Assembly (NCBI RefSeq): GCF_903645315.1
Contig: NZ_CAHJXL010000001.1
Coordinates: 2,346,001-2,410,000, forward strand
Source: Victivallis sp. Marseille-Q1083
GTDB taxonomy: Bacteria > Verrucomicrobiota > Lentisphaeria > Victivallales > Victivallaceae
Direction: 5' to 3'
Length of the DNA stretch: 64,000 nt
A program made the translations under genes and the position numbers. Below, piece after piece: positions 45,160 to 53,619 of the stretch. The notes under the pieces are model-generated. The model worked only from the letters and a program-made list of their open reading frames with translations. It did not search any database and was not told the origin of the DNA. Within the stretch, counting starts at the first letter, position 1; each line of letters opens with the position of its first letter.

Positions 45160-47231
45160 TGATGATTGCACTGGTGACATCGGGGGCAAATGATCTGAGC
45201 GAAGTGTTGACGCAATCCGGCCTGTGTTGCCGGGCCTTTGCCGCTCCGGAGCAGGCGTTGCGGGAAACTGAAACGGGCGATGCGCTGCTGCTGCTGGCGG
45301 ACGGCTGGCCGGACCGGCCGACCGTATTGCCGGAGAGCGTCGCCGCCGCCGCCAGGGAAGGGACGCGCCGGGTTTTGATCGAATTCCCCGCGGCTCTGCC
45401 CGGCTGTCCGGCGGCGGAAACCCGGGCAATCGAATTTGAGCGCGGCGTCGTTGCCGCCGATTGTTTCGGGCCGGAGTTGGCGGCCGGCCGGATCGTCATG
45501 CTGCACGATTGCCGTTTCCGGACCTTTGCGGCAGCCGACCCGGTATTGGTGCTGGCCCGGGTGGCCGGTTTCGATACGGCGGTTTACGGTTTGCCGGAGG
45601 AGCGGTTCCCGGTGCTGTATTTCGACCGGGAAAATCAACTCTGGGTGGCGACGGCCAGATTGAGTAGATTCGTCACCTCCCGGTTCGCGCCCGGCGATGC
45701 CTGGCCGGTGATCTGGCGCTGGCTGCTGCAGGAACTCAGTGGCGAAACGATTCCGCCGTTGACGGTGATCCCGCAGGTCGCGCCGACCGGTTCGCCGGCG
45801 CTGGCAATTGGCGCGGAAGAGGAACGGCGGGCGGCGGGACGGGGGACCGCCTGGGTTGAAAAGGCCCGGCTGTTTATCGGACCGGACTGGTCCGGCCGCT
45901 ATCCGGTCGGCAGCAACGGTTATCCGGACGGCGTCGATCGCAGCCCGGCTGCCAAAGGGTTCAGTTGCGGCGACGGTTCATTGGGGATGATCGAGGGGGT
46001 CAACTCGATGATTTATCATGACGGAACGCAGAATTACCGCTATACGGTGCGTGCCGACTGCATGGGCGAAGCATCGCTGGCGCTGGCGCTTGGCGGCGTG
46101 ACGGCGGACGTGGAGCGCTGGCGGCGTTTCAGCGCCAATCTCAATGGCTACGTCTTTTTCGACAGTTACTTTGCGCAGCGGCGTCGGGCGGAACCGGACA
46201 GCGCCAGCTATGGACTGGTGGCCTGGATGGGCAACGATGTCAACGGCGGCGTTTACTATGGCGACGACAATGCCCGGCTGCTGCTCGGTTCACTGGGGGC
46301 GGCGGCACTGCTGCGTGACGGCCGCTGGCTGGAGCCGGCGGTGCGCTGTCTGCTGGCCAATCTGCGGACGACCGGACCGGAGGGCTTCCGGGGCGAGCGG
46401 CTTGAGGACGACGATTTGCAGCGGAACGGCTGGCGGCATTATCGCCAATTGTCCCGGACCCATTATGCGCCGCATTTCGAAAGCTGGTTGTGGGCGTGTT
46501 ATCTGGCCGCCTACGCCGGCAGCGGTTTCCGGCCGCTGCTGGATTGTGCGGAAACCGGCCTCCGGAATATGATGGCCGCCTATCCGGAGCGCTGGAAATG
46601 GACCAACGGCATCCAGCAGGAACGGGCGCGCCTGCTGCTGCCGCTGGCTTTTCTGGTGCGGGTGGAGGATACGGCGGAACACCGGAACTGGCTCGCTTTC
46701 ATGGTCGACGAGCTGCTGCGCCATCAGGACGGCCTCTCCGGGGCGATTCAGGAGCAGGTGGGCGAACCGGGAACCGGCATGTTCGGACCTTGCGCCTCCA
46801 ATGAAGCGTACGGCAAAACCGAAGCGCCGCTGATCCAGGACAATGCCGACCCGTTGAGCGATCTGTTGTACACGGCCAATTTCGCTTTCATCGGCCTGCA
46901 TGAAGCGGCCGCGGCGACCGGCGAACTTCGCTGGACGGCGGCGGAAGACAAACTGGCCGCTTTTCTCTGCCGGATTCAGGCGGCATCGCCGGTGCATCCG
47001 GATCTGGACGGCGCCTGGTTCCGGGCCTTTGATTTCCGGCGGCACGATTACTGGGCCAGCAACGCGGATACCGGCTGGGGGGCCTGGAGTGTGGAATCGG
47101 GTTGGACTCAGGCGTGGATTGCCGCGACCTTGTGGCTGCGGCAGCGGCGGCAGTCATTGTGGGAGTTGTACGGTGCGCTGGAGTGGCGGGAGACGGTGAA
47201 ACGCTGCGCCGCCGGACTGGAGTTGTTGTAA
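45156..47231 (+). CDS. Large alpha/alpha-toroid protein of unknown activity
   Basis: A 691-residue protein without signal peptide. Residues ~1-230 form an alpha/beta domain (A-L-V-T-S-G-A-N-D, then V-M-L-H-D-C-R-F). From about residue 280 the sequence is rich in aromatic and helical pairs (Y-G-L-V-A-W-M-G-N-D, W-L-W-A-C-Y-L-A-A-Y, W-G-A-W-S-V-E-S-G-W-T-Q-A-W), the look of an (alpha/alpha)6 barrel as in many glycosidases and lyases. No family could be named. Several ATGs overlap at 45156-45164; the binding site AAGGA favours one of them. It ends the LacI/GH84 cassette and is followed by a strong bidirectional hairpin. Confidence 0.65.
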   Translation: MMMIALVTSGANDLSEVLTQSGLCCRAFAAPEQALRETETGDALLLLADGWPDRPTVLPESVAAAAREGTRRVLIEFPAALPGCPAAETRAIEFERGVVAADCFGPELAAGRIVMLHDCRFRTFAAADPVLVLARVAGFDTAVYGLPEERFPVLYFDRENQLWVATARLSRFVTSRFAPGDAWPVIWRWLLQELSGETIPPLTVIPQVAPTGSPALAIGAEEERRAAGRGTAWVEKARLFIGPDWSGRYPVGSNGYPDGVDRSPAAKGFSCGDGSLGMIEGVNSMIYHDGTQNYRYTVRADCMGEASLALALGGVTADVERWRRFSANLNGYVFFDSYFAQRRRAEPDSASYGLVAWMGNDVNGGVYYGDDNARLLLGSLGAAALLRDGRWLEPAVRCLLANLRTTGPEGFRGERLEDDDLQRNGWRHYRQLSRTHYAPHFESWLWACYLAAYAGSGFRPLLDCAETGLRNMMAAYPERWKWTNGIQQERARLLLPLAFLVRVEDTAEHRNWLAFMVDELLRHQDGLSGAIQEQVGEPGTGMFGPCASNEAYGKTEAPLIQDNADPLSDLLYTANFAFIGLHEAAAATGELRWTAAEDKLAAFLCRIQAASPVHPDLDGAWFRAFDFRRHDYWASNADTGWGAWSVESGWTQAWIAATLWLRQRRQSLWELYGALEWRETVKRCAAGLELL

Positions 47232-47250
47232 ACCGTCTGTTATATGAAGT

Positions 47251-47283
47251 GTCCCCCGAAAGTCAGGCAGACTTTCGGGGGAC
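47251..47283. terminator. Strong hairpin between convergent genes
   Basis: GTCCCCCGAAAGTC and GACTTTCGGGGGAC form a perfect 14-bp stem with a 5-base loop, followed on the plus strand by ATTTTCTC. It separates the convergent alpha/alpha-toroid and DUF4091 genes and can end transcripts from both sides. Confidence 0.85.
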
Positions 47284-47328
47284 ATTTTCTCACCGGCCAG
47301 CCGTTCGCGACTGCTCGGCGGCTTGCCT

Positions 47329-49755
47329 TCAACGTTTCGGAATGGCCGCTTCGATTTCGGCGGCAATCCGGCGGCGGACCTGTTCCAGCCGGACCGGATC
47401 GCGCGAGAAATCGGTCATCGAGCGGCTGATCGCTTCGACATGGGGCAATACCGCGTCGCGGCCGCGCAGCCGGGCAAGGATGGCCAGATATTCGTAATCC
47501 TCGATGCCGTCGCGCAGGCTGATCATCCGGATGCCGGCGACCGGACCGTCCGGCGTCGGGTAGAGCAGGTTGCCGTCGCCGCTGGCGACGAATCCGGTGG
47601 TCTGCCAGTCGAGAAACGGCTGCCAGCGCGCAATCTGCCGGTTGAACGACCAGTCCTGATTCATATGCCAGTAGAGCAGGCCGTCGCTTTCGAATTGCCA
47701 GCCCTGCCAGGCGAGCAGCCGCCCCTCGATCAGCGGGTAATCGATCGCGGCGAAATTCGCGTAAGGATAACGCGGATCGTAACAGACGTACCACCAGACC
47801 TCTTTGCCTTTCCGTCGCAGCTCGGCGGAATGCTGCGGATCGTAATCCGGCGACAGCGGACAGTAACAGTCGAGCCAGTCCTGGTATTCCGGCCCCTGAT
47901 TGCGGCACTGCTCGTACAGATAACGCGCCGTCGACAGCGTTTTCAATTCCGAATAACGTTCCTTGACGAACCGGAAGGTCTGCTTGATCACTTCATCGTA
48001 TTCCGGGCCGCGCTCATCGAAACCGTAGAGATAACCGTCGGCGGCCAGATTGTTCCGCTTCAATTCCCCGACATAATCGTCCAGCCGTTGGGCGATCGAC
48101 CGATTGAAGTCATCGCCATAGGCGTCGACCGGACTGGTTGCCACCCACAGCGCCTCGCTGCCTTCCTCGATCGGCGTGACCAGATTGGTGACGCAGAAGG
48201 CGTTCATGCCGCGTGACCGGGCGTAGAGCAGATCGGTGACCGCCGGCGGTTCGACCCGGGAAATATCATCCGGATTGAGTTTGTAATCCAGCATGATGTC
48301 GAGCAGTTTGCGGCGCAGTTCCGGCGTGATCTCCGGCCAGACGCAACGGGTGAAGCCGTCCATCTGGGCAAAGGCGGTCCGCATGGTCGGCCGAACCGGC
48401 AGCTCGAACGAATAGACCTGCAGGGTGACCGGGAAAGCGGCGACGGTCTGACCGGCGCTTTTCACTTCGACCGTTCCCCGGTAAAGGCCGGCTGGCTGGT
48501 CGGCGGCGGCGTTGAATTCCAGCCAGACGCTTTGCGTATAACCGCCGCGCAGTGTGAAACTATCCTGTGGAATCAACGGTTCCGGCGTCCAGCCCGGCCG
48601 CGACGCATGCGGGTCGCCCGGATGGAAGGACGGAGTCGGGCTCCAGAGGTTGGCGCCGAGATAACAGCGGATGGCCGAGGCGGGAAAGCGGGCGCCGTCT
48701 TCGGCGACCAGATCACCGGCGATAATTTGCAGATCCAGCGTTTCCCGGCGCGGCAGCCGCAGCGCCAGTTGGGCATTTTCCCGTTCCCGGCGGGCCAGCG
48801 CCAGATCGATGACGGTGCCGTCGCCGTCGGTCTTCAATTCGTCCGGATAGAGTCGCCGGGCTGCCGGCACGGTCCAGGCTTCCAGAGCGGCAATGTCGGG
48901 TTGAGCTTCGCCCGACGGCGCCGCATAACGAAAAGTCATGGCAGTTTCGCCGTTGAACGTGGTCAGCTCCACTTCTTCCGGCCGGCGGTCATCGGTTGGG
49001 TGCCAGTGAAAGAGCACGTCGGTCGGATGCCAGCGGGCCAGCGTCTCCTCTGCCGGCTTGTCCAGCACGGCGATTTCTTCGCCGCCGGCCAGCAGCCGGC
49101 AACGCCAGCCGGGCCGGTTGTCACCGAGCTGGGCGCGGATCAGCAAACCGTCCGAACAGGGCTGGTCGGAGCAGACCTGGACGGAATTGGGCAGCAGATT
49201 GGCCAATTCCGGCACCGGGTTGCGCGACAGTTTCAGGTCGTCGAACCATACCCTGCCGCCCTGGCCGTCACGGATCAATGCGAACAATTTGATCTGTTTG
49301 ACCGGCTTGACCGGCTGGAAAAATCCGGCGGCATATTCCCAGTCGTGGGCAGTCGGCCGCCAGTTGGCATAGGCGCCGTAGTGGAAGGTGCCGTCTTCGT
49401 AGGCGATGTCCAGTTGCAGTTGGTAAGTGGCGGTGGCGGTCCGTTCGCACCTGCTCCAGCCGCTGAAAAAAATCGGCCGGGTATCGGGCTGTTCGTAATC
49501 GACGGTCTGGCAGAGGCCGAGCACCGCCGTCGTATCGCTGGAGGCCAGAAAAGAACGTTTCCCGCCATGGGCGGTGGAATCGTCCACCTTGCCGCCGTCG
49601 CCATAGGCGGTCCAGCCGGCCGGGAATCCGGCCGGATCGATGGCTTCAAGGCCTGGGTTGACCAACTGGTTGTCGCCGGTACACGACGATATGGCTGCCG
49701 TGAAATTCGTCGAACTTGACAGCAGAAGGCCGGCTATGACAGTTTTAAAAAACAT
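47329..49755 (-). CDS. Exported DUF4091 family protein
   Basis: An 808-residue protein starting at the ATG 49755 (GGAG nine bases upstream); the in-frame extension to 49866 is polar and unlikely. A signal peptide ends at T-A-A near residue 20. A galactose-binding-like domain follows (L-V-N-P-G-L-E, then W-E-Y-A-A-G-F-F). The middle is a beta-sandwich, and the DUF4091 region at the C-terminus carries the family ending L-R-D-G-I-E-D-Y-E-Y-L-A-I-L-A-R-L. DUF4091 proteins occur in glycan loci of Bacteroidota and Lentisphaerota; activity is uncertain. It follows pseudopilin 4 by 23 bases and is a paralog of the split protein at 10507-12845. Confidence 0.85.
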   Translation of the reverse strand: MFFKTVIAGLLLSSSTNFTAAISSCTGDNQLVNPGLEAIDPAGFPAGWTAYGDGGKVDDSTAHGGKRSFLASSDTTAVLGLCQTVDYEQPDTRPIFFSGWSRCERTATATYQLQLDIAYEDGTFHYGAYANWRPTAHDWEYAAGFFQPVKPVKQIKLFALIRDGQGGRVWFDDLKLSRNPVPELANLLPNSVQVCSDQPCSDGLLIRAQLGDNRPGWRCRLLAGGEEIAVLDKPAEETLARWHPTDVLFHWHPTDDRRPEEVELTTFNGETAMTFRYAAPSGEAQPDIAALEAWTVPAARRLYPDELKTDGDGTVIDLALARRERENAQLALRLPRRETLDLQIIAGDLVAEDGARFPASAIRCYLGANLWSPTPSFHPGDPHASRPGWTPEPLIPQDSFTLRGGYTQSVWLEFNAAADQPAGLYRGTVEVKSAGQTVAAFPVTLQVYSFELPVRPTMRTAFAQMDGFTRCVWPEITPELRRKLLDIMLDYKLNPDDISRVEPPAVTDLLYARSRGMNAFCVTNLVTPIEEGSEALWVATSPVDAYGDDFNRSIAQRLDDYVGELKRNNLAADGYLYGFDERGPEYDEVIKQTFRFVKERYSELKTLSTARYLYEQCRNQGPEYQDWLDCYCPLSPDYDPQHSAELRRKGKEVWWYVCYDPRYPYANFAAIDYPLIEGRLLAWQGWQFESDGLLYWHMNQDWSFNRQIARWQPFLDWQTTGFVASGDGNLLYPTPDGPVAGIRMISLRDGIEDYEYLAILARLRGRDAVLPHVEAISRSMTDFSRDPVRLEQVRRRIAAEIEAAIPKR

Positions 49756-49778
49756 TTCAACACTCCGGAATGATGGCG

Positions 49779-50546
49779 TCAGCGAACCGGCGTTTCCCGG
49801 CCGGTGGCGATATAAAGGCCGCTGGCACCGTTCAACGGGCTCCACAACTTTTCCCACAGCAGCCATTCGGCGGCGACGACCGATTCGGCATGACCATCGA
49901 TGGCTACCATGTTGGCGCGGTTGTTGTGCCGGCCGGCCACCGCATAGGCGTTCATGCTGGTTCCCTTCAAAGTCGGCCAGCAGCCGGCATCGACGCTCAA
50001 TAGAATGCTTTCATGCCAGTTTTCCATGCCGGCGGCGACACCTTCGCTTTTCGGATAACTGTCGGCGGCATACATCAGCGAAGACGCCGTACCGAAGGAA
50101 GCCAATTCGACGGCTTTGTGCGGCTTGTGCCACCAGTTGCGGCCGCTGAGCTCGTAGGTGGCGACGATGCCGGTGCTGTTGTAGTTGATGCCGTAGCAGC
50201 CTTCGTCCTCGTCGAGGATGGTGTCCCAGTCGGTGCCTTTGCCGGCGGCGGCCGGGCAGACGACGCTGCCGGAGCCGTAACCATACTCCTCCTTCAGAAT
50301 GCCGTAATAGGACCACCAGCCGTTGTCGCGTACCAGATTCGGACTCAATACCCAGTCGTCGTAATCATTCTGATAAAGCGCGTTGGTGGTACCGAGCTGT
50401 TTCAGGTTGTTCAGGCATTTGATTGATTGCGCCGTCGCCTTGGCCTTGCCGAGCGCCGGCAGCAGCATGCTGGCGAGAATGGCGATGATGGCGATCACGA
50501 CCAGCAGTTCGATCAGTGTGAAATTCTTTCGGGACTGATTTTGCAT
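49779..50546 (-). CDS. Prepilin-type leader protein with H-x9-DG domain (pseudopilin 4)
   Basis: A 255-residue protein starting at ATG 50546 (AAAGGA upstream). The leader MQNQSRKN precedes FTLIELLVV, so the residue before cleavage is Asn rather than Gly; Glu is at mature position 5. A hydrophobic helix and [12 protein letters not shown] follow, then [10 protein letters not shown]. The [12 protein letters not shown] motif near residue 220 is the H-x9-DG signature, and a ~30-residue tail extends beyond it. It leads a leftward operon with the DUF4091 gene and is divergent from an AraC regulator. Confidence 0.88.
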   Translation of the reverse strand: MQNQSRKNFTLIELLVVIAIIAILASMLLPALGKAKATAQSIKCLNNLKQLGTTNALYQNDYDDWVLSPNLVRDNGWWSYYGILKEEYGYGSGSVVCPAAAGKGTDWDTILDEDEGCYGINYNSTGIVATYELSGRNWWHKPHKAVELASFGTASSLMYAADSYPKSEGVAAGMENWHESILLSVDAGCWPTLKGTSMNAYAVAGRHNNRANMVAIDGHAESVVAAEWLLWEKLWSPLNGASGLYIATGRETPVR

Positions 50547-50650
50547 TTTGACATCCTTTCCTATTTTGGATTTGTTCAAATGATATGACAATCAGCTATT
50601 CGGCCGGTTGCCGGCGGCAATTCGGGACAGTTCGCTGATATCCAAATATA

Positions 50651-50679
50651 TATTTAGCGAAAATTTGCAAATAAGTCAA
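50651..50679 (-). promoter_or_regulatory. Promoter of the pseudopilin-DUF4091 operon
   Basis: On the minus strand TTGACT (50679-50674), a 17-base spacer and TAAATA (50656-50651). Confidence 0.7.
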
Positions 50680-50735
50680 TGGCCATTTATGTTAAAAACA
50701 GTTACTCGTATAGCACGAAAGGATACTGATGCAAA

Positions 50736-51557
50736 ATGTCGGAAACGAGTGCCATCCCGTCTTTGCTCTTCTCCCATGCCGGCATCGGTGCCGGCAAGGC
50801 ATTTTTCGGCGGCCACAATCATGACGGCACGGAACTGGTCTTTGTTCGCCGGGGACATTGCGAATCGGTTTTCAGCCGGGAGCAGAACAGCCGTGAATCG
50901 CTGCGGCTGACCGCCGGCGTGCACGATCTGTACGTCATTCCGCCGCGGCTCTATCACAATCAGATCAACCTGGAGACGACCGAAACGCTCTATCTGGTTT
51001 TTCAGGCCAGCCGCGAGTTGTTCGACAGTACGCTGCGGATCATCCATGTGACGGACGAACTGGTGGAAAACTGGCTGGAGTTGATCGTCAGACTGGACGA
51101 TGAACTGCAGTTTGAACAATGCCGCGGACTGCTCTATGCCTTGCTGAACCGGTTGAAGGAGGCCGAACGGTCACAGCGGGCGGACGACAGGTTTCCGCCG
51201 CAATTGAACCGGGCTTTGGCCTTCATTGAACGCAATCTGGCCGACGGCGAACTCTCCCAGAAGGAAATTGCCCGCTCGGCAGTGATCAGCGTCAGTTACC
51301 TGAAGAAGTTGTTTCTGCACCGTCTCGGCACCAGTCCGATGACTTATGTTCAGGACCTGCGGATGTATCGCGCCAGACAGTTGCTGCGCAACCGCTATTT
51401 GTTCATTTCGGAAGTCGGCGTAAAGTGCGGCTATCCGTCGGCGAATTATTTTTCCCGGGTATTCCGCCGGCATCACAATATTTCCCCGGAGGAGTTTCGC
51501 CGTTATCTGGACACCGGGGTGGAACGGGAGGACGATCAGCCGCAACATTTTATTTGA
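50736..51557 (+). CDS. AraC-family transcriptional regulator (second copy)
   Basis: A 273-residue regulator. The first ~170 residues hold a cupin-like part (F-G-G-H-N-H-D-G-T-E-L-V-F-V near 24-37, then V-I-P-P-R-L-Y-H-N near 67) of the AraC ligand-binding type. The C-terminus is the double HTH (S-V-S-Y-L-K-K-L-F-L-H-R-L-G, then F-I-S-E-V-G-V-K-C-G-Y-P-S-A-N-Y-F-S-R-V-F-R). AAAGGA lies upstream of the ATG. It is divergent from the pseudopilin/DUF4091 operon across 189 bases and probably activates it. A MATE gene ends convergently 18 bases downstream. Confidence 0.88.
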   Translation: MSETSAIPSLLFSHAGIGAGKAFFGGHNHDGTELVFVRRGHCESVFSREQNSRESLRLTAGVHDLYVIPPRLYHNQINLETTETLYLVFQASRELFDSTLRIIHVTDELVENWLELIVRLDDELQFEQCRGLLYALLNRLKEAERSQRADDRFPPQLNRALAFIERNLADGELSQKEIARSAVISVSYLKKLFLHRLGTSPMTYVQDLRMYRARQLLRNRYLFISEVGVKCGYPSANYFSRVFRRHHNISPEEFRRYLDTGVEREDDQPQHFI

Positions 51558-51575
51558 TCCGGTGCCGGGCAGGGG

Positions 51576-52973
51576 TCAGCATTCCGCCTCGCCGGCGGCG
51601 GCCGGCGCCGGATTGCCGCCGCACCGCGCCTTCAATTCCCGGAAGAACAGAAACACAAACGGAAGGCAGCAACCGGCCGAAAGGATGTCCGCACAGGTCT
51701 GGGTGATCTGCACGCCGGTCAACTGGAAAAAGTGCGGCAGAATGACGATCAGCGGCAGGAAAAAGATTCCCTGCCGGCACAGCGACAGGAACGTCGCCGA
51801 CGCCGATTTGCCGAGCGATTGAAACAGCATGTTGGTGATGACGACCAACGGCTGCAGCGGCAGGACGAGACATTGGGCCCGGAAGGCGAAGGCGCCGATG
51901 GCGACCACCGCCTCGTCGTTACGAAAGAACGCGATGATTTCCGGTGCGAAAAGAAAGGCGACGCTGCCGCCGAGCAGCAAGCCGACCGTGCCGGTTTTGA
52001 GACAGAAGAAATAGGCTTCTTTGACCCGCTCATACCGTTTGGCGCCGTAGTTGTAGCCGACCACCGGCTGAAACCCCTGCCCGAAGCCCAGCAGCACCGA
52101 CAGCAGCAGAAAGAAAATCCGTCCGACGATCGACATGGCGGCGACGGCGGCGTCGCCGTAAACGGCGGCATTGACGTTGAGCGCGACGGTGGCGACGCTG
52201 GCCAGGCTTTGGCGGCAGAACGACGGCAGCCCGGTTTTGATGATGTCGAGCTGGGTGGTCCAGTGCCAGGAGATGTGGCGGAAGGAAAGCCTGGTGATGC
52301 TCCGTCCGGAAAGAAAGCAGAACAGCAGAATGCCGAAACTGACGCACTGGCTGAGCAGGGTGGCGATGGCGGCGCCGGAAATGCCCCAGCGCAGGACGAA
52401 AATGAAAATCGGGTCGAGGGCGATGTTCAGCAAGCCGCCGAGTCCGAGTCCGACCATCGACAGCACCGCTTTGCCTTCCGCCCGCAGGATGTTGTTCATG
52501 ACGAACGAACAGCACATGGTCGCCGCGCCGAAGAAAATGTAACGCGCATAGGCGCTGGCGAACGGCAGAATGGTGGGGGTGGCGCCCAGCAGGCGCATCA
52601 ACGGCGCGTTGAACACCAGGCCCGATACGGCCAGTAAAATTCCTGCCGCCGCCGCCATGAAAAAAGCCGTCGAGGCGAAGGCGTCGGCCGCCGGCTTGTC
52701 CTGGCGGCCCAGGGCGCGGGACACCAGACTGCCGGAACCCATGCCGAGTGTGAAGCCGATCGACTGAATGATCGCCATGATCGCAAAGACGATGCCGACC
52801 GCGCCGGTGGCGCTGGTGCCGAGTTTGGCGACGAAAAAGGTGTCGGCCATATTGTAGACCGCCGAAATCAGCATGCTGAAAATGGTCGGGATCGCCAGAG
52901 AGATGACCAGCCGGGGAATCGGCGTTTCGGTCATCCGCTGAAATTGGCGTTGTTCCGCTGCGGTTCGTGCCAT
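51576..52973 (-). CDS. MATE-family multidrug efflux transporter
   Basis: A 465-residue inner-membrane antiporter with twelve hydrophobic helices in two MATE repeats. The first repeat contains P-T-I-F-S-M-L-I-S-A-V-Y-N-M-A-D near residues 30-45 and G-S-G-S-L-V-S-R-A-L-G-R near 80-91, the conserved NorM/DinF-type segments; the second repeat has V-V-G-Y-N-Y-G-A near 272. It exports cationic drugs or metabolites in exchange for Na+ or H+. It is the second gene of a leftward operon whose first gene is the MarR regulator, separated by only eight bases, which implies autoregulated control. Confidence 0.92.
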   Translation of the reverse strand: MARTAAEQRQFQRMTETPIPRLVISLAIPTIFSMLISAVYNMADTFFVAKLGTSATGAVGIVFAIMAIIQSIGFTLGMGSGSLVSRALGRQDKPAADAFASTAFFMAAAAGILLAVSGLVFNAPLMRLLGATPTILPFASAYARYIFFGAATMCCSFVMNNILRAEGKAVLSMVGLGLGGLLNIALDPIFIFVLRWGISGAAIATLLSQCVSFGILLFCFLSGRSITRLSFRHISWHWTTQLDIIKTGLPSFCRQSLASVATVALNVNAAVYGDAAVAAMSIVGRIFFLLLSVLLGFGQGFQPVVGYNYGAKRYERVKEAYFFCLKTGTVGLLLGGSVAFLFAPEIIAFFRNDEAVVAIGAFAFRAQCLVLPLQPLVVITNMLFQSLGKSASATFLSLCRQGIFFLPLIVILPHFFQLTGVQITQTCADILSAGCCLPFVFLFFRELKARCGGNPAPAAAGEAEC

Positions 52974-52981
52974 GGCTGCCC

Positions 52982-53413
52982 CTAAAATTTCATCCGGTTG
53001 CCGGTCAGGTTCTCATACATGCGGCAGAGGTAGATTTCGAACTGCCGCTGCTCTTCGGCGGAAAAATTCTGCAGTGAAATCGCGTTGACCGCTTCAAAAC
53101 GTTCGGCCAGTTCCCGATAAATGCGGCGTCCCCTGGCGGTGATGCCGATACCGGCGGCGCGTTTGTCGCCATCGACGTCGTTGCGGACGATCAGCCGGTT
53201 TTCCTCCATGTTGTTCAATAACTTGGAAATGGTCGCCGGATCGATGTCGCAGGCGTCGGCCAGCTCTTTCTGCCGGCAGTTGTCGTGCAGCGCCAGAAAA
53301 TGAAGGATTTTCGGCTGGCCGGGCGACAGGCCGATTTCGAGAATCAAAGGACGAATCCGGTTCTTCTGCGCGTTGAACACCTTTAACACCAGCAGATTGA
53401 ACGGTATTTTCAT
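52982..53413 (-). CDS. MarR-family transcriptional regulator (second copy)
   Basis: A 143-residue winged-helix repressor. I place the start at ATG 53413 (M-K-I-P-F-N-L); the open frame continues upstream to 53590 but lacks a family match there. Family features include L-S-P-G-Q-P-K-I-L-H-F-L, the recognition helix in C-D-I-D-P-A-T-I-S-K-L-L and the wing D-V-D-G-D-K-R-A-A-G-I (usually D-x-R-D-x-R). It probably represses its own operon with the MATE gene eight bases downstream and is released by a drug-like ligand. Confidence 0.87.
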   Translation of the reverse strand: MKIPFNLLVLKVFNAQKNRIRPLILEIGLSPGQPKILHFLALHDNCRQKELADACDIDPATISKLLNNMEENRLIVRNDVDGDKRAAGIGITARGRRIYRELAERFEAVNAISLQNFSAEEQRQFEIYLCRMYENLTGNRMKF

Positions 53414-53619
53414 GATAGTTGGCTTTCTAATGGTTGCAAAGCTAACTATATCGCCAAAACCTTTTTTGTCAAGTCGATTGGCGTTTTCGTTTGACCGGTC
53501 TTTTTTGATTGGGAATTCCCGGAAACAATGGACTGCCGGAAAAAGGCCGACCGGCCCGCTCCCGGCAGGAGCCAGGGAACGAACCGGCATCGGCCGAATT
53601 TTTCGGGAGGCTTTCCCGG

